Assembly (NCBI GenBank): GCA_032718475.1
Contig: JAUCBJ010004016.1
Coordinates: forward strand, 1 to 64,000
Length of the DNA stretch: 64,000 nucleotides
Direction: 5' to 3'
From: Nemertoderma westbladi
Lineage: Eukaryota > Xenacoelomorpha > Nemertodermatida > Nemertodermatidae
Position 1 is the first letter of the stretch; each line of letters opens with the position of its first letter. This document shows, piece after piece, positions 1 to 10,741 of the stretch. The position numbers were made by a program, and so were the translations under genes. Under the pieces are notes generated by a model. The model was not told where the DNA came from. It worked only from the letters and a program-made list of their open reading frames with translations, and ran no database searches.

Positions 1-309
1 CACCACCCCCCCCCCCCTAGCACCCGCACCCCTTGGTCCTTATCATGGCCTGTTATTTAGATGGCCTTGCTACAGACTTACTAAACATATATTCACCACG
101 CAGTCTGACAGTAGGTGTTTCTACAGTTCTAGCTGTTTCCAGGTGTTTCCGCTCTTTAGTAAGTAAGTACAGAAATAGGCCTACTGTAATCATACTGTAC
201 CTTTCTGCCTTACTACTTACTACCTTTCAGTCTTTAATACTGTTTCTTCATTGGTAGTCTGGTAGTACTGCATGAGACATACCGGTAACGAAAGTGATGC
301 ATATCCAAA
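1..309. other. 5' flank of MRPS25, no gene seen
   Basis: A C-rich run lies at the left edge (about 7-17). The rest is AT-rich with repeated TACTGTA-type words and a TAGGCCTA. The short open frame at 33-257 shows no recognisable protein. This stretch probably holds the MRPS25 promoter, but I see no TATA box or initiator I would defend. Confidence 0.4.
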
Positions 310-852
310 ATGCCGCGATTAGTGAAAACCTGGATGATAGGACCCGTTCCCATTCGCCGAACTTTGCCGTACCTTGAAGCAGGAAAGATTCGCTTAAATA
401 AAAACATCGCTATACTTTGCGTCAACTACAACGCTTATAAATCCAATCACGAAGGAGCGAGACGTTTCATATTCTTTACGTTACCTCAACTAATTTTCAG
501 CCACAAAAATGTGCAATTCGAGAAACTCAGAGATTACACACCCTATCCTTATATAACGTTGTTTGACCGGAAGGGGAATGCTACTGTAATCGACATAGAC
601 AATCAGAAACTTCCAGATATTGTGGAACATTTAGTTGCGGTCGCGGGAATGTCTGAGGAGGAAGTTGCCTTCGCAGATGTTGAGAACTCTGTTAGTAAGA
701 ACCCCGGGAATGTTGGGGAAGGGAAACATGTGTTCGGGTACGAGTGTTGTTGTGAGATTCCAGGACAAATAATGTGTCCGAAGTTTAAAGAGTTGCCTAA
801 GGAACTCCGTGGAAAGTGGCGGAGTAGAAATATAGAGGAGGAAGATGGTTAA
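310..852 (+). CDS. MRPS25: Mitochondrial small-subunit ribosomal protein mS25 (MRPS25)
   Basis: The 180-residue product matches the mS25 family over its length and is close to the vertebrate size of about 173. Near the N-terminus it has the family signature PIRRTLPYLEAG (residues 14-25). A VNYN motif follows at about 38-41, then the GARRF.FF.LPQ block at 49-60 and a Cys cluster at 146, 147, 148 and 156 inside GYECCCEIPGQIMCP. The C-terminus carries the LPKELRGKW motif (162-170). The protein is part of the mitoribosomal small subunit and acts in the mitochondrial matrix. In the family, Cys residues of this C-terminal region take part in an iron-sulfur cluster at the bS16m interface; equivalence here is inferred from position. 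The start is the first ATG of the frame. The gene has no intron. An AATAAA lies at 1165-1170, about 310 bp after the stop. Confidence 0.93.
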   Translation: MPRLVKTWMIGPVPIRRTLPYLEAGKIRLNKNIAILCVNYNAYKSNHEGARRFIFFTLPQLIFSHKNVQFEKLRDYTPYPYITLFDRKGNATVIDIDNQKLPDIVEHLVAVAGMSEEEVAFADVENSVSKNPGNVGEGKHVFGYECCCEIPGQIMCPKFKELPKELRGKWRSRNIEEEDG

Positions 853-1322
853 ATAGTTGAGGCTTTGAGTTAATTAATTGATAAGTAGGGCCTAGTCAAT
901 GTAATCAATGAATCGAATAATGATGCGAATTGCAAATAATCGGTAGATTAACTGACCATTCCATTATTAGTATTTCCTACCATTGCATTGGTAGGTCTAC
1001 TGTAATAGGCCCCGTACCGGCACCCAGACAATCCTAGATTCAAACTCGATCAATCAGATTCAGATTAAACTTTCCCATAAAGTTATGATAAATTTCCCGA
1101 CCTTGTTTTCCCCATTCCCATACTCCCATATATTTACTATAATTTTACCAGATCGTCAATAATTAATAAAATATAAAGGTTAACCTTTTAACAAGTTTAC
1201 TTATTTCTACTATCCTATACTTTATTTTATGTATCTATAATTGAATTACTTGCTATTAGTATTACCGTATTGTTTTAGTTAGGAATACGGCATTAATTTG
1301 TTATTAGCTCTGTCCAGCCGTG
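853..1322. other. 3' flank of MRPS25
   Basis: AT-rich non-coding sequence. The only polyadenylation-type hexamer noticed is AATAAA at 1165-1170, which could end the MRPS25 transcript. No other gene is visible. Confidence 0.4.
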
Positions 1323-1971
1323 CAATGTGAAAAGACCGTAAGTAAAAAAAATTATTTTCTAGTAAAACACTCTGCCTTGAGATTGTTGGTTTAAAATGTC
1401 AGTAAATTACTAATTTTTTATAACCCGACGCAATTGGGGGTAGGAAATTTTTCTACGTGATTATTTTTCACTTTTCAGTAATATTTTGACTTCAGGGTTG
1501 TTTTTTGTACTTACCGTGAAAAGACCGTAACCGTCAGTCAGTTACGGTGGTTTTGCATCTGTATAAATTTAATGCATTAATTAAGGGGGCAACCCCCCTG
1601 CGGTTTTTAATATTATAAAATATTACTTACGAAATGAAAAAACTGGCCAAAATTTATCGAAGCTTATAAAATTACCTATCATATAAAGTGAAAATTAAAA
1701 AAAAGCGGTTAGGAAAATATGGCAGAGTAGTGTTTTTTAGTCTATTTGCTCTAAACTGCCTGCTAGGGTCTGGTTGTTTCATAGTGTCTGGCATGAAGGA
1801 AGTCTCGTGTGCGTTTTCTTATTAACTATGCAATGACAAAAACCGTATATCTTGTTGACTTACGTTTTTTTGCAGAAATTTAAGTAGTTGCGTTCTTTTG
1901 TATTGCACTTACTTACGGTCTTTTACCTTTTTAACACTATACATTTTGTGACTTACGGCCTTTTTACATTG
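1323..1971. mobile_element. Putative MITE with degenerate ~21-bp inverted ends
   Basis: The left end reads CAATGTGAAAAGACCGTAAG. The right end, on the opposite strand, reads CAATGTAAAAAGGCCGTAAG, about 18 of 20 identical. Two internal copies of the AAAAGACCGTAA motif lie at about 1515-1530 and, inverted, at about 1907-1926. The interior is AT-rich and non-coding. No target duplication was recognised, so the boundaries are tentative. Confidence 0.5.
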
Positions 1972-3317
1972 AATATCTCGAGAACTAGAGTAGTAAAACT
2001 GTGTTCTCGGTTTTACCATTAGATAGAGCGCATTTTTTAGATCCAGAAAAAGTTTTAGTTTAAGTTTTAGTTTTAGTGTGGCGTAATTTAGCGAACAAGG
2101 AAATAAATTGAACCAAAAGAAATTGAGAGTTACTGGCGCAAATTGACCGCAAACAATAATCTTCAGTTTGGTGGGATTAAAAAATTAATATAAATCATTA
2201 ATGGAAAGGGGCTGGTTGCAGTGAATAATAAACAAAACTTTATTTCATATGCGACAAATTTCCGCAGGAGATCACTTTTTTCACTTGCGGTCAATGAACG
2301 CCACTATCTGCAAATGGATCAACTCCCTTATTTACTTACAGTAGAGCTACACTAACTCTGCTATTGTCCAAGGACAAGGTCCATACATGGTGCTAGTGCA
2401 ATAACCATGGATTGCATTTTGATCGCATCCGGGGAATTTTTACCGGGGAATTTTTATTTATAACCGTTCAAGACCGACAAGGTTAAATGAAGTCAATTTG
2501 AAAAATACAAAAAAATTACAATTTCATAAAGAAAATTCATATATACAATTATATACAATTGATTTTTCTCAATGTTATATTAGGTTCTTTTGTTCAAAAG
2601 TTGAAAATATTAACAACACCTTGGCGGGGGTTCAATCTCCGTACGCCTTACGCACCTTTCGGCCTGTTATATCTGACCAGTTGCGCCAGCTAGTTCAGCC
2701 ACTTCCCGCTGACGCTGACTCGCGGAGTTCACATACTCCGCGATCTATCATACAGGCAGTCTTACGTTGAATATCATATTTGAAATAAGCACTTTTTGTC
2801 ACTAATGTTTAACTTTTTTTAGTCTTGTTTTTAATTACTAATATCACTAGTTTAGTTATAGAAAGTAGGCCTACAATAGGTAATCATAGTGAGCGAAAGC
2901 AGTCCTTTAATTCATGGCACTGTTTTTTTTACAAATTTTAGTGATAAATAGTGGATTTCTCAGATAAATATATTTAGATTGTAAATATTAAATTGATAAA
3001 ACGTCTAAAGTCCTTCAATAATTTTCACTTCTGAACAAAACAACCCATCATTATTTGATTAAAATTTGCATCAGCTCATCTCCAATTCTATTTTTGGCTA
3101 AATAATATTTAATTCAACTCTTTAATCAATTGGACATTCAGAGATTGACATATTTACTGGATTAAGAAATAATTTATCAAATTATTTAATTTCCTTTTTT
3201 GGAACCAATTTATTATTATTCCACTGTGTAAATGTCTGAATATTATATTTAAACTACTGGAAATTCTTGGCACCTCTAATAATTGTTTAGTAAATAACTT
3301 ATCTGAATATCCGAGAC
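1972..3317. other. Intergenic region with dispersed-repeat pieces
   Basis: No convincing gene. Positions 2227-2251 are identical, in inverse orientation, to 36458-36482 (25 bp), so a dispersed repeat is present. About 2600-2700 contains a tRNA-like GGGGGTTCAATCTCC word that could be a SINE remnant. The 90-residue open frame at 2498-2770 runs through this material and looks spurious. Confidence 0.4.
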
Positions 3318-4697
3318 TTGGTTTCTATACAATTTTACTTTATTATGACTTCCATGATTGTCGTTAATCGTAAATGTTTCTCTTCTAAAAGTTTATCTTT
3401 CAAGACATCGAATCATTTATCAAATCCTTCCAACTCTCTAATAATACCAATAAGATTGCGACTCCTCAGACAAACACCTCATTCTCAACAAAGAAATTAT
3501 CGACCATTTAATTTTAGAAGGTGCCGGTATTTAGTTCCATTACCGTCTCGAATTGCATTCCCTCAGACGATTAACAGTCGTCTACAATGGTTATTGTTTT
3601 ACCTGGTTGCTATAATAATCGCTGCACTAGCAACGTGGGTGAAGCCACTACGTGTGGCTTCCGCCGAGACTAACCCCAAAAGAACAAGTCATCCGATGAA
3701 CTTTATAGCCGATCTCGTTAAGGTTGTATCCCCATCCGTGGTTGAGATCCAAGTTGCGGGTCGGGTTTCTACCCCAAGCCGTGTGTTTGGTACCAAGGTG
3801 CCGAGTACCTTGGTACCTGGTGGCTCCGGGTTCATTGTCGACTCATCTGGCCTGGTAATCACTAACTACCATGTGGTTGCTAGGGACGCCCGTGTACGTG
3901 TGTTACTAAGCGACGGGAGCAGTCTGTCGGGAAGAGTCATTGCGGTGAGTCCACAACTCGACTTGGCTCTAATACAGTTGGATGGAGGTGGCAGGAGGAA
4001 GTACCCAGTATTGAAACTTGGTAGTTCGAATGCAGTAGAACCCGGTGAATTTGTTGTAGCATTTGGATCACCTATGGGTCTCAGACAGACAGTTACAGCT
4101 GGTATTGTGAGCTCCTTGCGGCGTGCAGCTGACGTCCCTGGTCAAACAACTGATTGGTCGATGCATCCTGAGATACACTACATACAGACTGACGCAGCGA
4201 TCTCCCCGGGCAGTAGTGGAGGTCCTTTAGTAAACCTATACGGAGAAGTTATCGGTGTCAACTCAATGAAAGTCGCTTCAGTTTTCTTTGAGGGTTTATC
4301 ATTCGCCATGCCGGTAGACCTAGTCAAGTACTTTTTATCCCAACAGCGGAATATACCACAGCCTTCCGCCCCATCATATGAACCCAGTTTCTATTTAGGG
4401 ATACAGATGTTCACCCTGACACACGATATGATTCTAGCCTTACAGATTCGCAGTAATTGGTCACTGCCCTCTTACATTACCTGCGGTATCCTTGTCAGCG
4501 CTGTCCACAACGGATCCCCCGCCCAACTTGCTGGTATCCAGAATGATGACATAGTTGTTGCGATCGATGGTAAACCAGTGACTGGTGGGTCTCAAGAGTT
4601 ACAGAATGCGACGCAAACGGGAAATAAACTAAATATAACTTTGTTTAGGCACAATAAAACTTTAGATGTAATTGTTACACCAGAACGTTTAAACTAA
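3318..4697 (+). CDS. HTRA2: HtrA2/Omi-like mitochondrial serine protease
   Basis: The 459-residue product has HtrA2 architecture and almost the human length (458). A basic, Ser/Arg-rich N-terminus looks like a mitochondrial targeting region. A hydrophobic segment at about 91-107 would anchor it in the inner membrane facing the intermembrane space. The trypsin-like domain follows: NFIADLV at 128-134, His185 in ITNYHVV, Asp215 in QLDLALIQ and Ser300 in GSSGGPLVNL. The C-terminal PDZ domain spans about 355-455 and includes GSPAQLAGI. The usual GNSGGP reads GSSGGP here, but the nucleophile is kept. No clear AVPS-type IAP-binding tetrapeptide is seen after the membrane segment. In-frame ATGs at 3345 and 3354 are alternative starts; the first is chosen for length. 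The gene is intronless, whereas vertebrate HTRA2 has several exons. Confidence 0.9.
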   Translation: MVSIQFYFIMTSMIVVNRKCFSSKSLSFKTSNHLSNPSNSLIIPIRLRLLRQTPHSQQRNYRPFNFRRCRYLVPLPSRIAFPQTINSRLQWLLFYLVAIIIAALATWVKPLRVASAETNPKRTSHPMNFIADLVKVVSPSVVEIQVAGRVSTPSRVFGTKVPSTLVPGGSGFIVDSSGLVITNYHVVARDARVRVLLSDGSSLSGRVIAVSPQLDLALIQLDGGGRRKYPVLKLGSSNAVEPGEFVVAFGSPMGLRQTVTAGIVSSLRRAADVPGQTTDWSMHPEIHYIQTDAAISPGSSGGPLVNLYGEVIGVNSMKVASVFFEGLSFAMPVDLVKYFLSQQRNIPQPSAPSYEPSFYLGIQMFTLTHDMILALQIRSNWSLPSYITCGILVSAVHNGSPAQLAGIQNDDIVVAIDGKPVTGGSQELQNATQTGNKLNITLFRHNKTLDVIVTPERLN

Positions 4698-4749
4698 TTT
4701 GTGATTTGCAATATGTTATTCTACAGTACCGCTTTCAAATAACGTCGTA

Positions 4750-4781
4750 TTGGATCCTAATAGGATCCTATTAGGATCCAA
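4750..4781. repeat. 32-bp perfect palindrome just after HtrA2
   Basis: Built from three GGATCC hexamers joined by TAATA and TATTA; the 16-bp halves are exact reverse complements. It starts about 50 bp after the HtrA2 stop. The segment to its left, about 4718-4760, matches 16216-16262 in inverse orientation, so the palindrome sits at the edge of a dispersed repeat. Confidence 0.8.
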
Positions 4782-5449
4782 GTCGCTGATTCACTACTAT
4801 AATATAGAAGTTAGGATTTAATTGTTAATGAAATTTAGCCCAAATTCCAGACTTGGAGGCACTTAGGATTTGTCTTGGATTGTATTAGGAATTTACTTGG
4901 AAATCGGCGCTTACTTTTATGTCTGGAAGGTGGACTGACTCAGACTATGCTTGTGCTGGTCCACTTCTTCTCCATAGAATGGACTAGACTCAACCTAAAG
5001 TTTACGTAGTGTTCAGTTCATTACACGTTGTGGGGTCTTCGAGCAGCACGTGTTCAAATGTTCAATGACTGAGCAGCGACTATTAACAAATTTATGGGAG
5101 ATTCATTGACCAGCTACCGACAGACCAATATTGTGACATATTTTAGTTTAATGTTTGATTCAATTAAAGGCACAAATTAAAAAGGCTACAAATATATAGG
5201 GGTGAATAATTAAATTAGTCACCCATTAGGCCTAAAAGTTGCAATCTATATAAATTTTTAAATTCAGTAGTGTGCGTGTGTTGTGTATTGATTCCGTAGA
5301 TTTAATGTTGAAATAGCGTTCATTAACTTAATTTCTATTTAATTATTCAGGCATACTAATACACACATTAAATTAGTTCGTGTGTGTTAAGTGTGTAAGA
5401 TTTGATTGTTTTGGCACGAACCCATTAGGGCACAGAAACTGACGGATTC
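4782..5449. other. Intergenic, nothing recognised
   Basis: AT-rich non-coding DNA with no sustained open frame and no strong repeat. It probably includes the HtrA2 3' UTR, but no clear AATAAA was found close to the stop. Confidence 0.35.
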
Positions 5450-5505
5450 TTCGCGAATTTCGCAAACGTCGCGAATTTCGCAAACGTCGCAAACTTCGGG
5501 AATTT
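5450..5505. repeat. Short tandem repeat (TTCGCGAATTTCGCAAACG)
   Basis: About two and a half copies of a roughly 20-bp unit rich in TTCGC and GCGAA words. Confidence 0.6.
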
Positions 5506-5544
5506 TTTCTACAATTTTGACTCCTTAAGCAAAAGGGTCCCGAA

Positions 5545-5880
5545 TGAGTTTTTTAACCTTTATTTTTTTGTGATTTTGAGTGCTTTTTTATATTATTAGT
5601 GAATGTTCTAGAACCTTAGTAGATTTTTTATGGTATAATGCTAGTATTTTTTACTAGCTAGTAATTTTTGGAAATTATTTTGGTCATTAATATATTCTTC
5701 AACAGTTTAACCTGAAATATCATGGACTTTCACATTTTTTATAATTTCTAAAAATTCTAGCTAGCAAAAAAAATACTACCGGTAGCTATCATAAAAAACA
5801 TATCTACTAATGTTCTAGAACTTTCACCAATACCAAAAAAAATAAAAAAAAACTCTAAAAAAGGATTGGTAAAAAATGGC
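5545..5880. mobile_element. Palindromic MITE with GTTCTAGAAC and CTAGCTAG motifs
   Basis: Positions about 5596-5680 are imperfectly reverse-complementary to about 5738-5830. Both arms carry GTTCTAGAAC, a TTAGTAGAT block, an AGTATTTTTT block and a CTAGCTAG-type dyad in mirrored order. The arrangement is typical of a foldback MITE. Related motifs recur near 17447-17800. Confidence 0.6.
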
Positions 5881-5966
5881 TGGGGTGTCGACAGGGCGAA
5901 GTAGGGACCGTGTTGCTTAACCCCTTAGAGCCTATGACCTCCAGTGCATGTCACCATGGACAACAC

Positions 5967-6616
5967 TGTGACGGGATCAGGGATCCCGACCGGGTAATTA
6001 AAGTACGCGTCACCGTTCTGCTTGGGGATGGTGCTAACAGCTTTGGCCGAGGCCGTTGAGGAAAAACAATAGAGTTACTGTTGTTTCTTGATGTTAGAAA
6101 ATATCCGAAGATAGCACGATTGAATAGCAGAAATACAGATAAGATAGTTACCGGTATAATGGTGTCGATGACGGTCAATAATTATGACCGGTCTGCACTA
6201 ATAAACTGAATAATACAACTGACATACCAATCCAACAATCTGAGATAATATATGATTGATACACTGAATATTGCTTCACCTCCTACTCTACTTTGGCCTT
6301 CTACCCAATGGATGCTTTCCTGTCCCCTATCACGTGCCTCCCTTCCCTCTATTGGCTAATATACTACTTGTCACCGTGGCACTCTCTGGGAGTGTTTCCC
6401 CTCCCGCTGCTAGCCCCTGCTAGCTGTATTCCCTCCGAGGTGGTTTGACCTCTAACCTCACTCTGTGGCTTTGGGGCTTGTGTCCCCCCCCCCCCCCCCC
6501 CAATGTTGGTTATGATACGAGATTGATATTGATAATCTCGTATCTCCAACATATTGCTGAAAATGCCACTAGCCCATTTTCTGGTGGGTAATGAAGTGGA
6601 ATTGAATCCGCTTACA
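5967..6616. repeat. Left LTR of the 5962-8756 element
   Basis: A 650-bp direct repeat, TGTGACGG...CTTACA. Close to its start is the dyad GGGATCAGGGATCCC. It contains a C homopolymer at about 6484-6502 whose length differs from the right copy; outside that tract the two copies are nearly identical. Confidence 0.75.
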
Positions 6617-8093
6617 CTCCCCCCCCCCCATGCTATCTTCCCGGTGAGAAGATAGCATCAACCTCAAGTGCGCTTCAATTCCGCCGGAACCCGATCTAGA
6701 GTTGTTTTCTGTATCTGGAGTTCTTTTCTCGGGGTTGGCTTTCCAGCCCCCCCCCCCCCCCCCCCATGGGTATGATATTGCTACCCCTCCTTGGTGCAAT
6801 CGCGAGCTATGTTGCACCAAGGTATCTGGCGTCTCTGTTCGAGACAATTGTGGACTCTCTTTCACACAATTTTGTTTATACTACTTCGCTCTGAACTCAC
6901 TCTATTCTCACTTTACTCTATCTCTTATGGGCCCTATCGCCCCTTACTCTCTCTCTTACAGCTCGCTCCCCACATTTGAATTGCACTCCTCTCACTCCAT
7001 CATGTGTCAACACCTCCTCTCCATGCTTCCCCGCGATTCCCCATTCTCGTTTTCATTCTCCACACTTATTGGGTCCCACACATTTGCGCATTATGTTTGT
7101 GGGATCCGTCTAAGTCTCATCCTGCCGTTCTAGTCAATTAGTCCCCAGTCCCAGTAGCTAATTGGAAAAAGGTTGTAATCTCGTATCCCCAACATATTGC
7201 TAAAATGCCACTAGCCCATTTTCTGGTGGGTAATGAAGTGGAATTGCATCCGCTTACACCCCCCCCCCCCCATGCTATCTTCCTGGTGAGAAGATAGCAT
7301 CAACCTCAAGTGCGCTTCAATTCCACTGGAACCCAATCTAATATCGGGTGTGGGGTGGAGTTCTTTTCTCGGGGTTGGCTTTCGAGGCCGCCCCCCCCCC
7401 CCCTGGGTATGATGTTGCTACCCCTCCTTGGTACAATCGCGAGCTATGTTGCACCAAGGTATCTGACGTCTCCGTTTGAGACAATTGGGGACTCTCTTTC
7501 CACACAATTTTGTATCACTTCGCTCTGAACTCACTCTAACCTCATTCTACTCTATCTTACTCTCGGACCTCTCTGTCCCTTACTCTCTCTCTCTCTCTCC
7601 CTTGGGATTCTCTTCCTTTCTCCCTGCTCGCTCCCCACACTTGAATTGTTTCTCTCGCCTCTCGCTCTTTACTCTCGTTCGTTTCTCTCGCCTCTCGCTC
7701 TTTCTCCTCCCTTATTTCTCTCTCCTCACTCTCTTCGTTCGGCGTCGTACCGGCGGCCCCACCGTCGCTGTTCCGGTGGGCCGTCCATCGCCCTCGGCCT
7801 GTGGCTGGCCGGCGACTTCTGTACTCCGACCGCCGTCGTGCGTCAACTTGTCTCTCCCTCGTGGTTGACGGCCGCCCTCCGCTTGGGCTACCGGATCGTC
7901 CCTCGTCGGCGAATCTGGCGTCGCTGGCTGATACCGTCTCATCACGGCCTCACGGATCGTTTGGTTGGTATCGTCCGGGGTCCGCGGCGGCATCCTCCTT
8001 CCCTCAGATAATCGGGGTTCCCTATCGCTCATCTTTGGTCTTTCGCTGTATCTGGCAGTCACAGTTTATGTTGACAGTTGGTAAATTATAGAC
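6617..8093. repeat. Internal region with duplicated LTR-edge hairpin
   Basis: Directly after the left LTR come a C tract and a perfect 11-bp-stem, 7-nt-loop hairpin at 6630-6658 (ATGCTATCTTC arm). The same hairpin recurs at 7272-7300 behind another copy of the LTR end. About 7570-7745 is pyrimidine-rich and about 7745-8010 is GC-rich. Several frames are open through the GC-rich part, but none resembles a known protein. Confidence 0.65.
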
Positions 8094-8751
8094 TGTGACG
8101 GGATCAGGGATCCCGACCGGGTAATTAAAGTACGCATCACCTAACAGCATGGTGCTAACAGCTTTGGCCGAGGCCGTTTGGGAAAAACAATAGAGTTACT
8201 ATTGTCTCTTGATGTTAGAAAATATCCGAAGATAGCACGATTGAATAGCAGAAATACATATAAGATAGTTACCGGTATAATGGTGTCGATGACGGTCAAT
8301 AATTATGACCGGTCTGCACTAATAAACTGAATAATACAACTGACATACCAATCCAACAACCTGAGATGATATATGATTGATACACTGAATATTGCTTCAC
8401 CTCCTACTCTACTTTGGCCTTCTACCCAATGGATGCTTCCCTGTCCCCTATCACGTGCCTCCCTTCCCTCTATTGGCTAATATACTACTTGTCACCTTGG
8501 CACTCTCTGGGAGTGTTTCCCCTTCCGCTGCTAGCCCCTGCTACCTGCATTCCCTCCGAGGTGGTTTGACCTCTAACCTCACTCTGTGGCTTTGGGGCTT
8601 GTGTTGCCCCCCCCCCCCCCCCCCCCCACCCCCCAATGTGTTGGTTATGATACGATATTGATGTTGATAATCTCGTATCTCCAACATATTGCTGAAAATG
8701 CCACTAGCCCATTTTCTGGTGGGTAATGAAGTGGAATTGAATCCGCTTACA
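8094..8751. repeat. Right LTR of the 5962-8756 element
   Basis: About 658 bp, nearly identical to the left LTR, including the TGTGACGG start and CTTACA end. The internal C tract is longer here (about 8606-8637). High identity between the copies suggests a fairly recent insertion. Confidence 0.75.
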
Positions 8752-8939
8752 AACACTAAGACGTGCAGTGGACGTCATGCTGCAATACATGTTTTATTGG
8801 AAGGCTCTTGGTCTAGGTATACTGGTAGACAGTATTAAAGACATATAGTGCTCTTCATGGGAAAAAATCCATTCTGTACTGTAGATAGGCTGTATTGTAG
8901 ACTGTATTATCAATGTTAGGTATATGGCGTAATGCCAAC

Positions 8940-9480
8940 CACAGTACAGTAGTACAGACTGACAGTAAGACCGACAGACAGACAGACTCGATTTATGTAA
9001 ACGTGTAAACTGACATCAGAAATGAAATCAGCAACCCTTAAAACCCCCATAGCGGGAATGTTGGTTAGTTAGTATACTTTCTTAAGTTTTCACACACTGA
9101 CTGACAGAAAGACCGACAGCCAGACAGACTAGATTTATTAAACGTGAAAACTGACATCTGAAATGAAATCAGCACCCATTAAAACCCCCATAACGAGAAT
9201 GTTAGTTAGTTTGTATTCTTTTTTAAGTTTTGACTGACTGACAGAAAGACCGACAAACAGACAGACTAGATTTATGTAAACCTGAAAACTGACATCAGAA
9301 ATGAAATCAGCACCTCTTAAAACCCCCATAGCGAGAATGTTAGTTAATTTGAATTATTTTTTATGTTTTGACAGACTGACTAACAGAATGACCGACAGAC
9401 AGACAGACTAGATTTATGTAAACGTGAAAACTGACATCAGAAATGTAATCAGCACCCCCATAGCGAGAATGTTAGCGACA
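8940..9480. repeat. Tandem repeat of ~140-bp unit, about 4 copies
   Basis: Each unit has GACCGACAGACAGACAGACT, then a TTTATGTAAACGTG segment, a CATCAGAAATGAAATCAGC segment and a CCCCCATAGCGAGAATGTTAG segment. Unit starts near 8970, 9111, 9248 and 9391 give periods of about 137-143 bp. Confidence 0.8.
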
Positions 9481-10122
9481 AGTTCTAATTATTAACCATA
9501 TTTCGTAAGATATATTTTAAAACATTTATTTATTAATAATGCAATAACTGAATAACCAGATAACGGAAAGACAAACCGAATTGAAACTTTTAATTACTAA
9601 TAATAATTGTGGTGAGAGGTGATTGGAAATCAAGGATATATGTTATGTTATGGAGCACGCGTTGGTAGGCACAGGCAAATGAATTGATGTCTGTTGAGAT
9701 GTCTTCCTTCTACAAGACTACTACAGTTATGTCCTTGTGTGCTAGCCTAGGGACTGGCTTGGTCAATGATTTTAGCTTGCCTTGTTAGTAATGTACAACT
9801 TCAAGAAATATTATTGGGCACAGCTGCCCTTGCCATGCCTTAGGCTCTATGGGGGAGAATGGAATCAGCGTATGAATTTACAATGTTAATTATGTTTAAA
9901 TAAATGAAAAATACCTTTATTAACGCAAATCACTTGAAAAAATAAAAAACTATGATGGAATGGGGTACATGGATTCCAGATATCTAATTTCTGTGCAAAA
10001 TAACTTTAATCGTATGGTGCTAAATAATTAATTTCCATGAAGAGACCGTTCAAAATGACTCAACCATACAATTTAGCTGAAGAAATTAATTTAGATTATG
10101 GCTTCCGACATTTATGGCTTCC

Positions 10123-10163
<41 letters not shown>

Positions 10164-10741
10164 CCTTCTGCAAATCGTATATTATCCTAACACCAACACA
10201 TTTACGTTTTTCACGCGACAGTACTAACACCTAATAACACTGATTTAATTGTGCTAACACAACCAGTTCAATAAATGACCGCTAGTATTGCACACCACAC
10301 ATCAATTCCCCTAACAGGGTAATAACTAGTGTTTAAATTGCCGGCTTCTGCACATTCATTATTTGTCTTTGTAAAAGCAATACATTGGCTGGACTGTAGG
10401 ACTATAATCTCTAGAATACAAATATAGTGCTAACAACAACCAATAATAGTATAATGATAGCAACTGTATCTGTATGACAACTAAATATGGTGTATATTAT
10501 ATTATATGCAATATATTAATATGCAATATTGCAAAATGAATGCAATATTATTCCTTTCCTACGAGATTAATACAGGAATTATCAGAATTTCGAAGTAATG
10601 AAAGAAAATCCATTCTTTTTCATTGCTATCTAAGTTGACTAGGCACTTTATAAAATTTCATATACACTATATGTTCATAATTACGCCACCCGCACGCAAT
10701 TCATCTTTAGTTTATTTAAAAAAAAAAGGAATGCGGGATGT
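9481..10741. other. Gene-free AT-rich stretch with (AC)n microsatellite
   Basis: No gene seen. A dinucleotide (AC)n run of about 19 repeats lies at 10124-10161. The 65-residue open frame at 10037-10234 runs through the microsatellite and is not convincing. Confidence 0.5.

Larger units (their letters stand above)
5962..8756. mobile_element. Non-coding LTR-retrotransposon-like element with AACAC target duplication
   Basis: Two long direct repeats, 5967-6616 and 8094-8751, both start TGTGACGGGATC and end CCGCTTACA (TG...CA). They enclose about 1.48 kb of internal DNA. AACAC precedes the left repeat (5962-5966) and follows the right one (8752-8756), an exact 5-bp target duplication. No gag or pol coding is visible, so the element would be non-autonomous (TRIM/LARD-like). 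I could not identify a normal primer-binding site or polypurine tract. The LTR end plus the start of the internal region is duplicated inside, at about 6533-6980 and 7176-7560. Boundaries are confident; the class assignment is less so. Confidence 0.75.

Noticed and set aside
6702-8091. Small genes in the GC-rich interior of the LTR-type element
   Set aside because: Several overlapping frames are open on both strands through skewed composition; none resembles a known protein.
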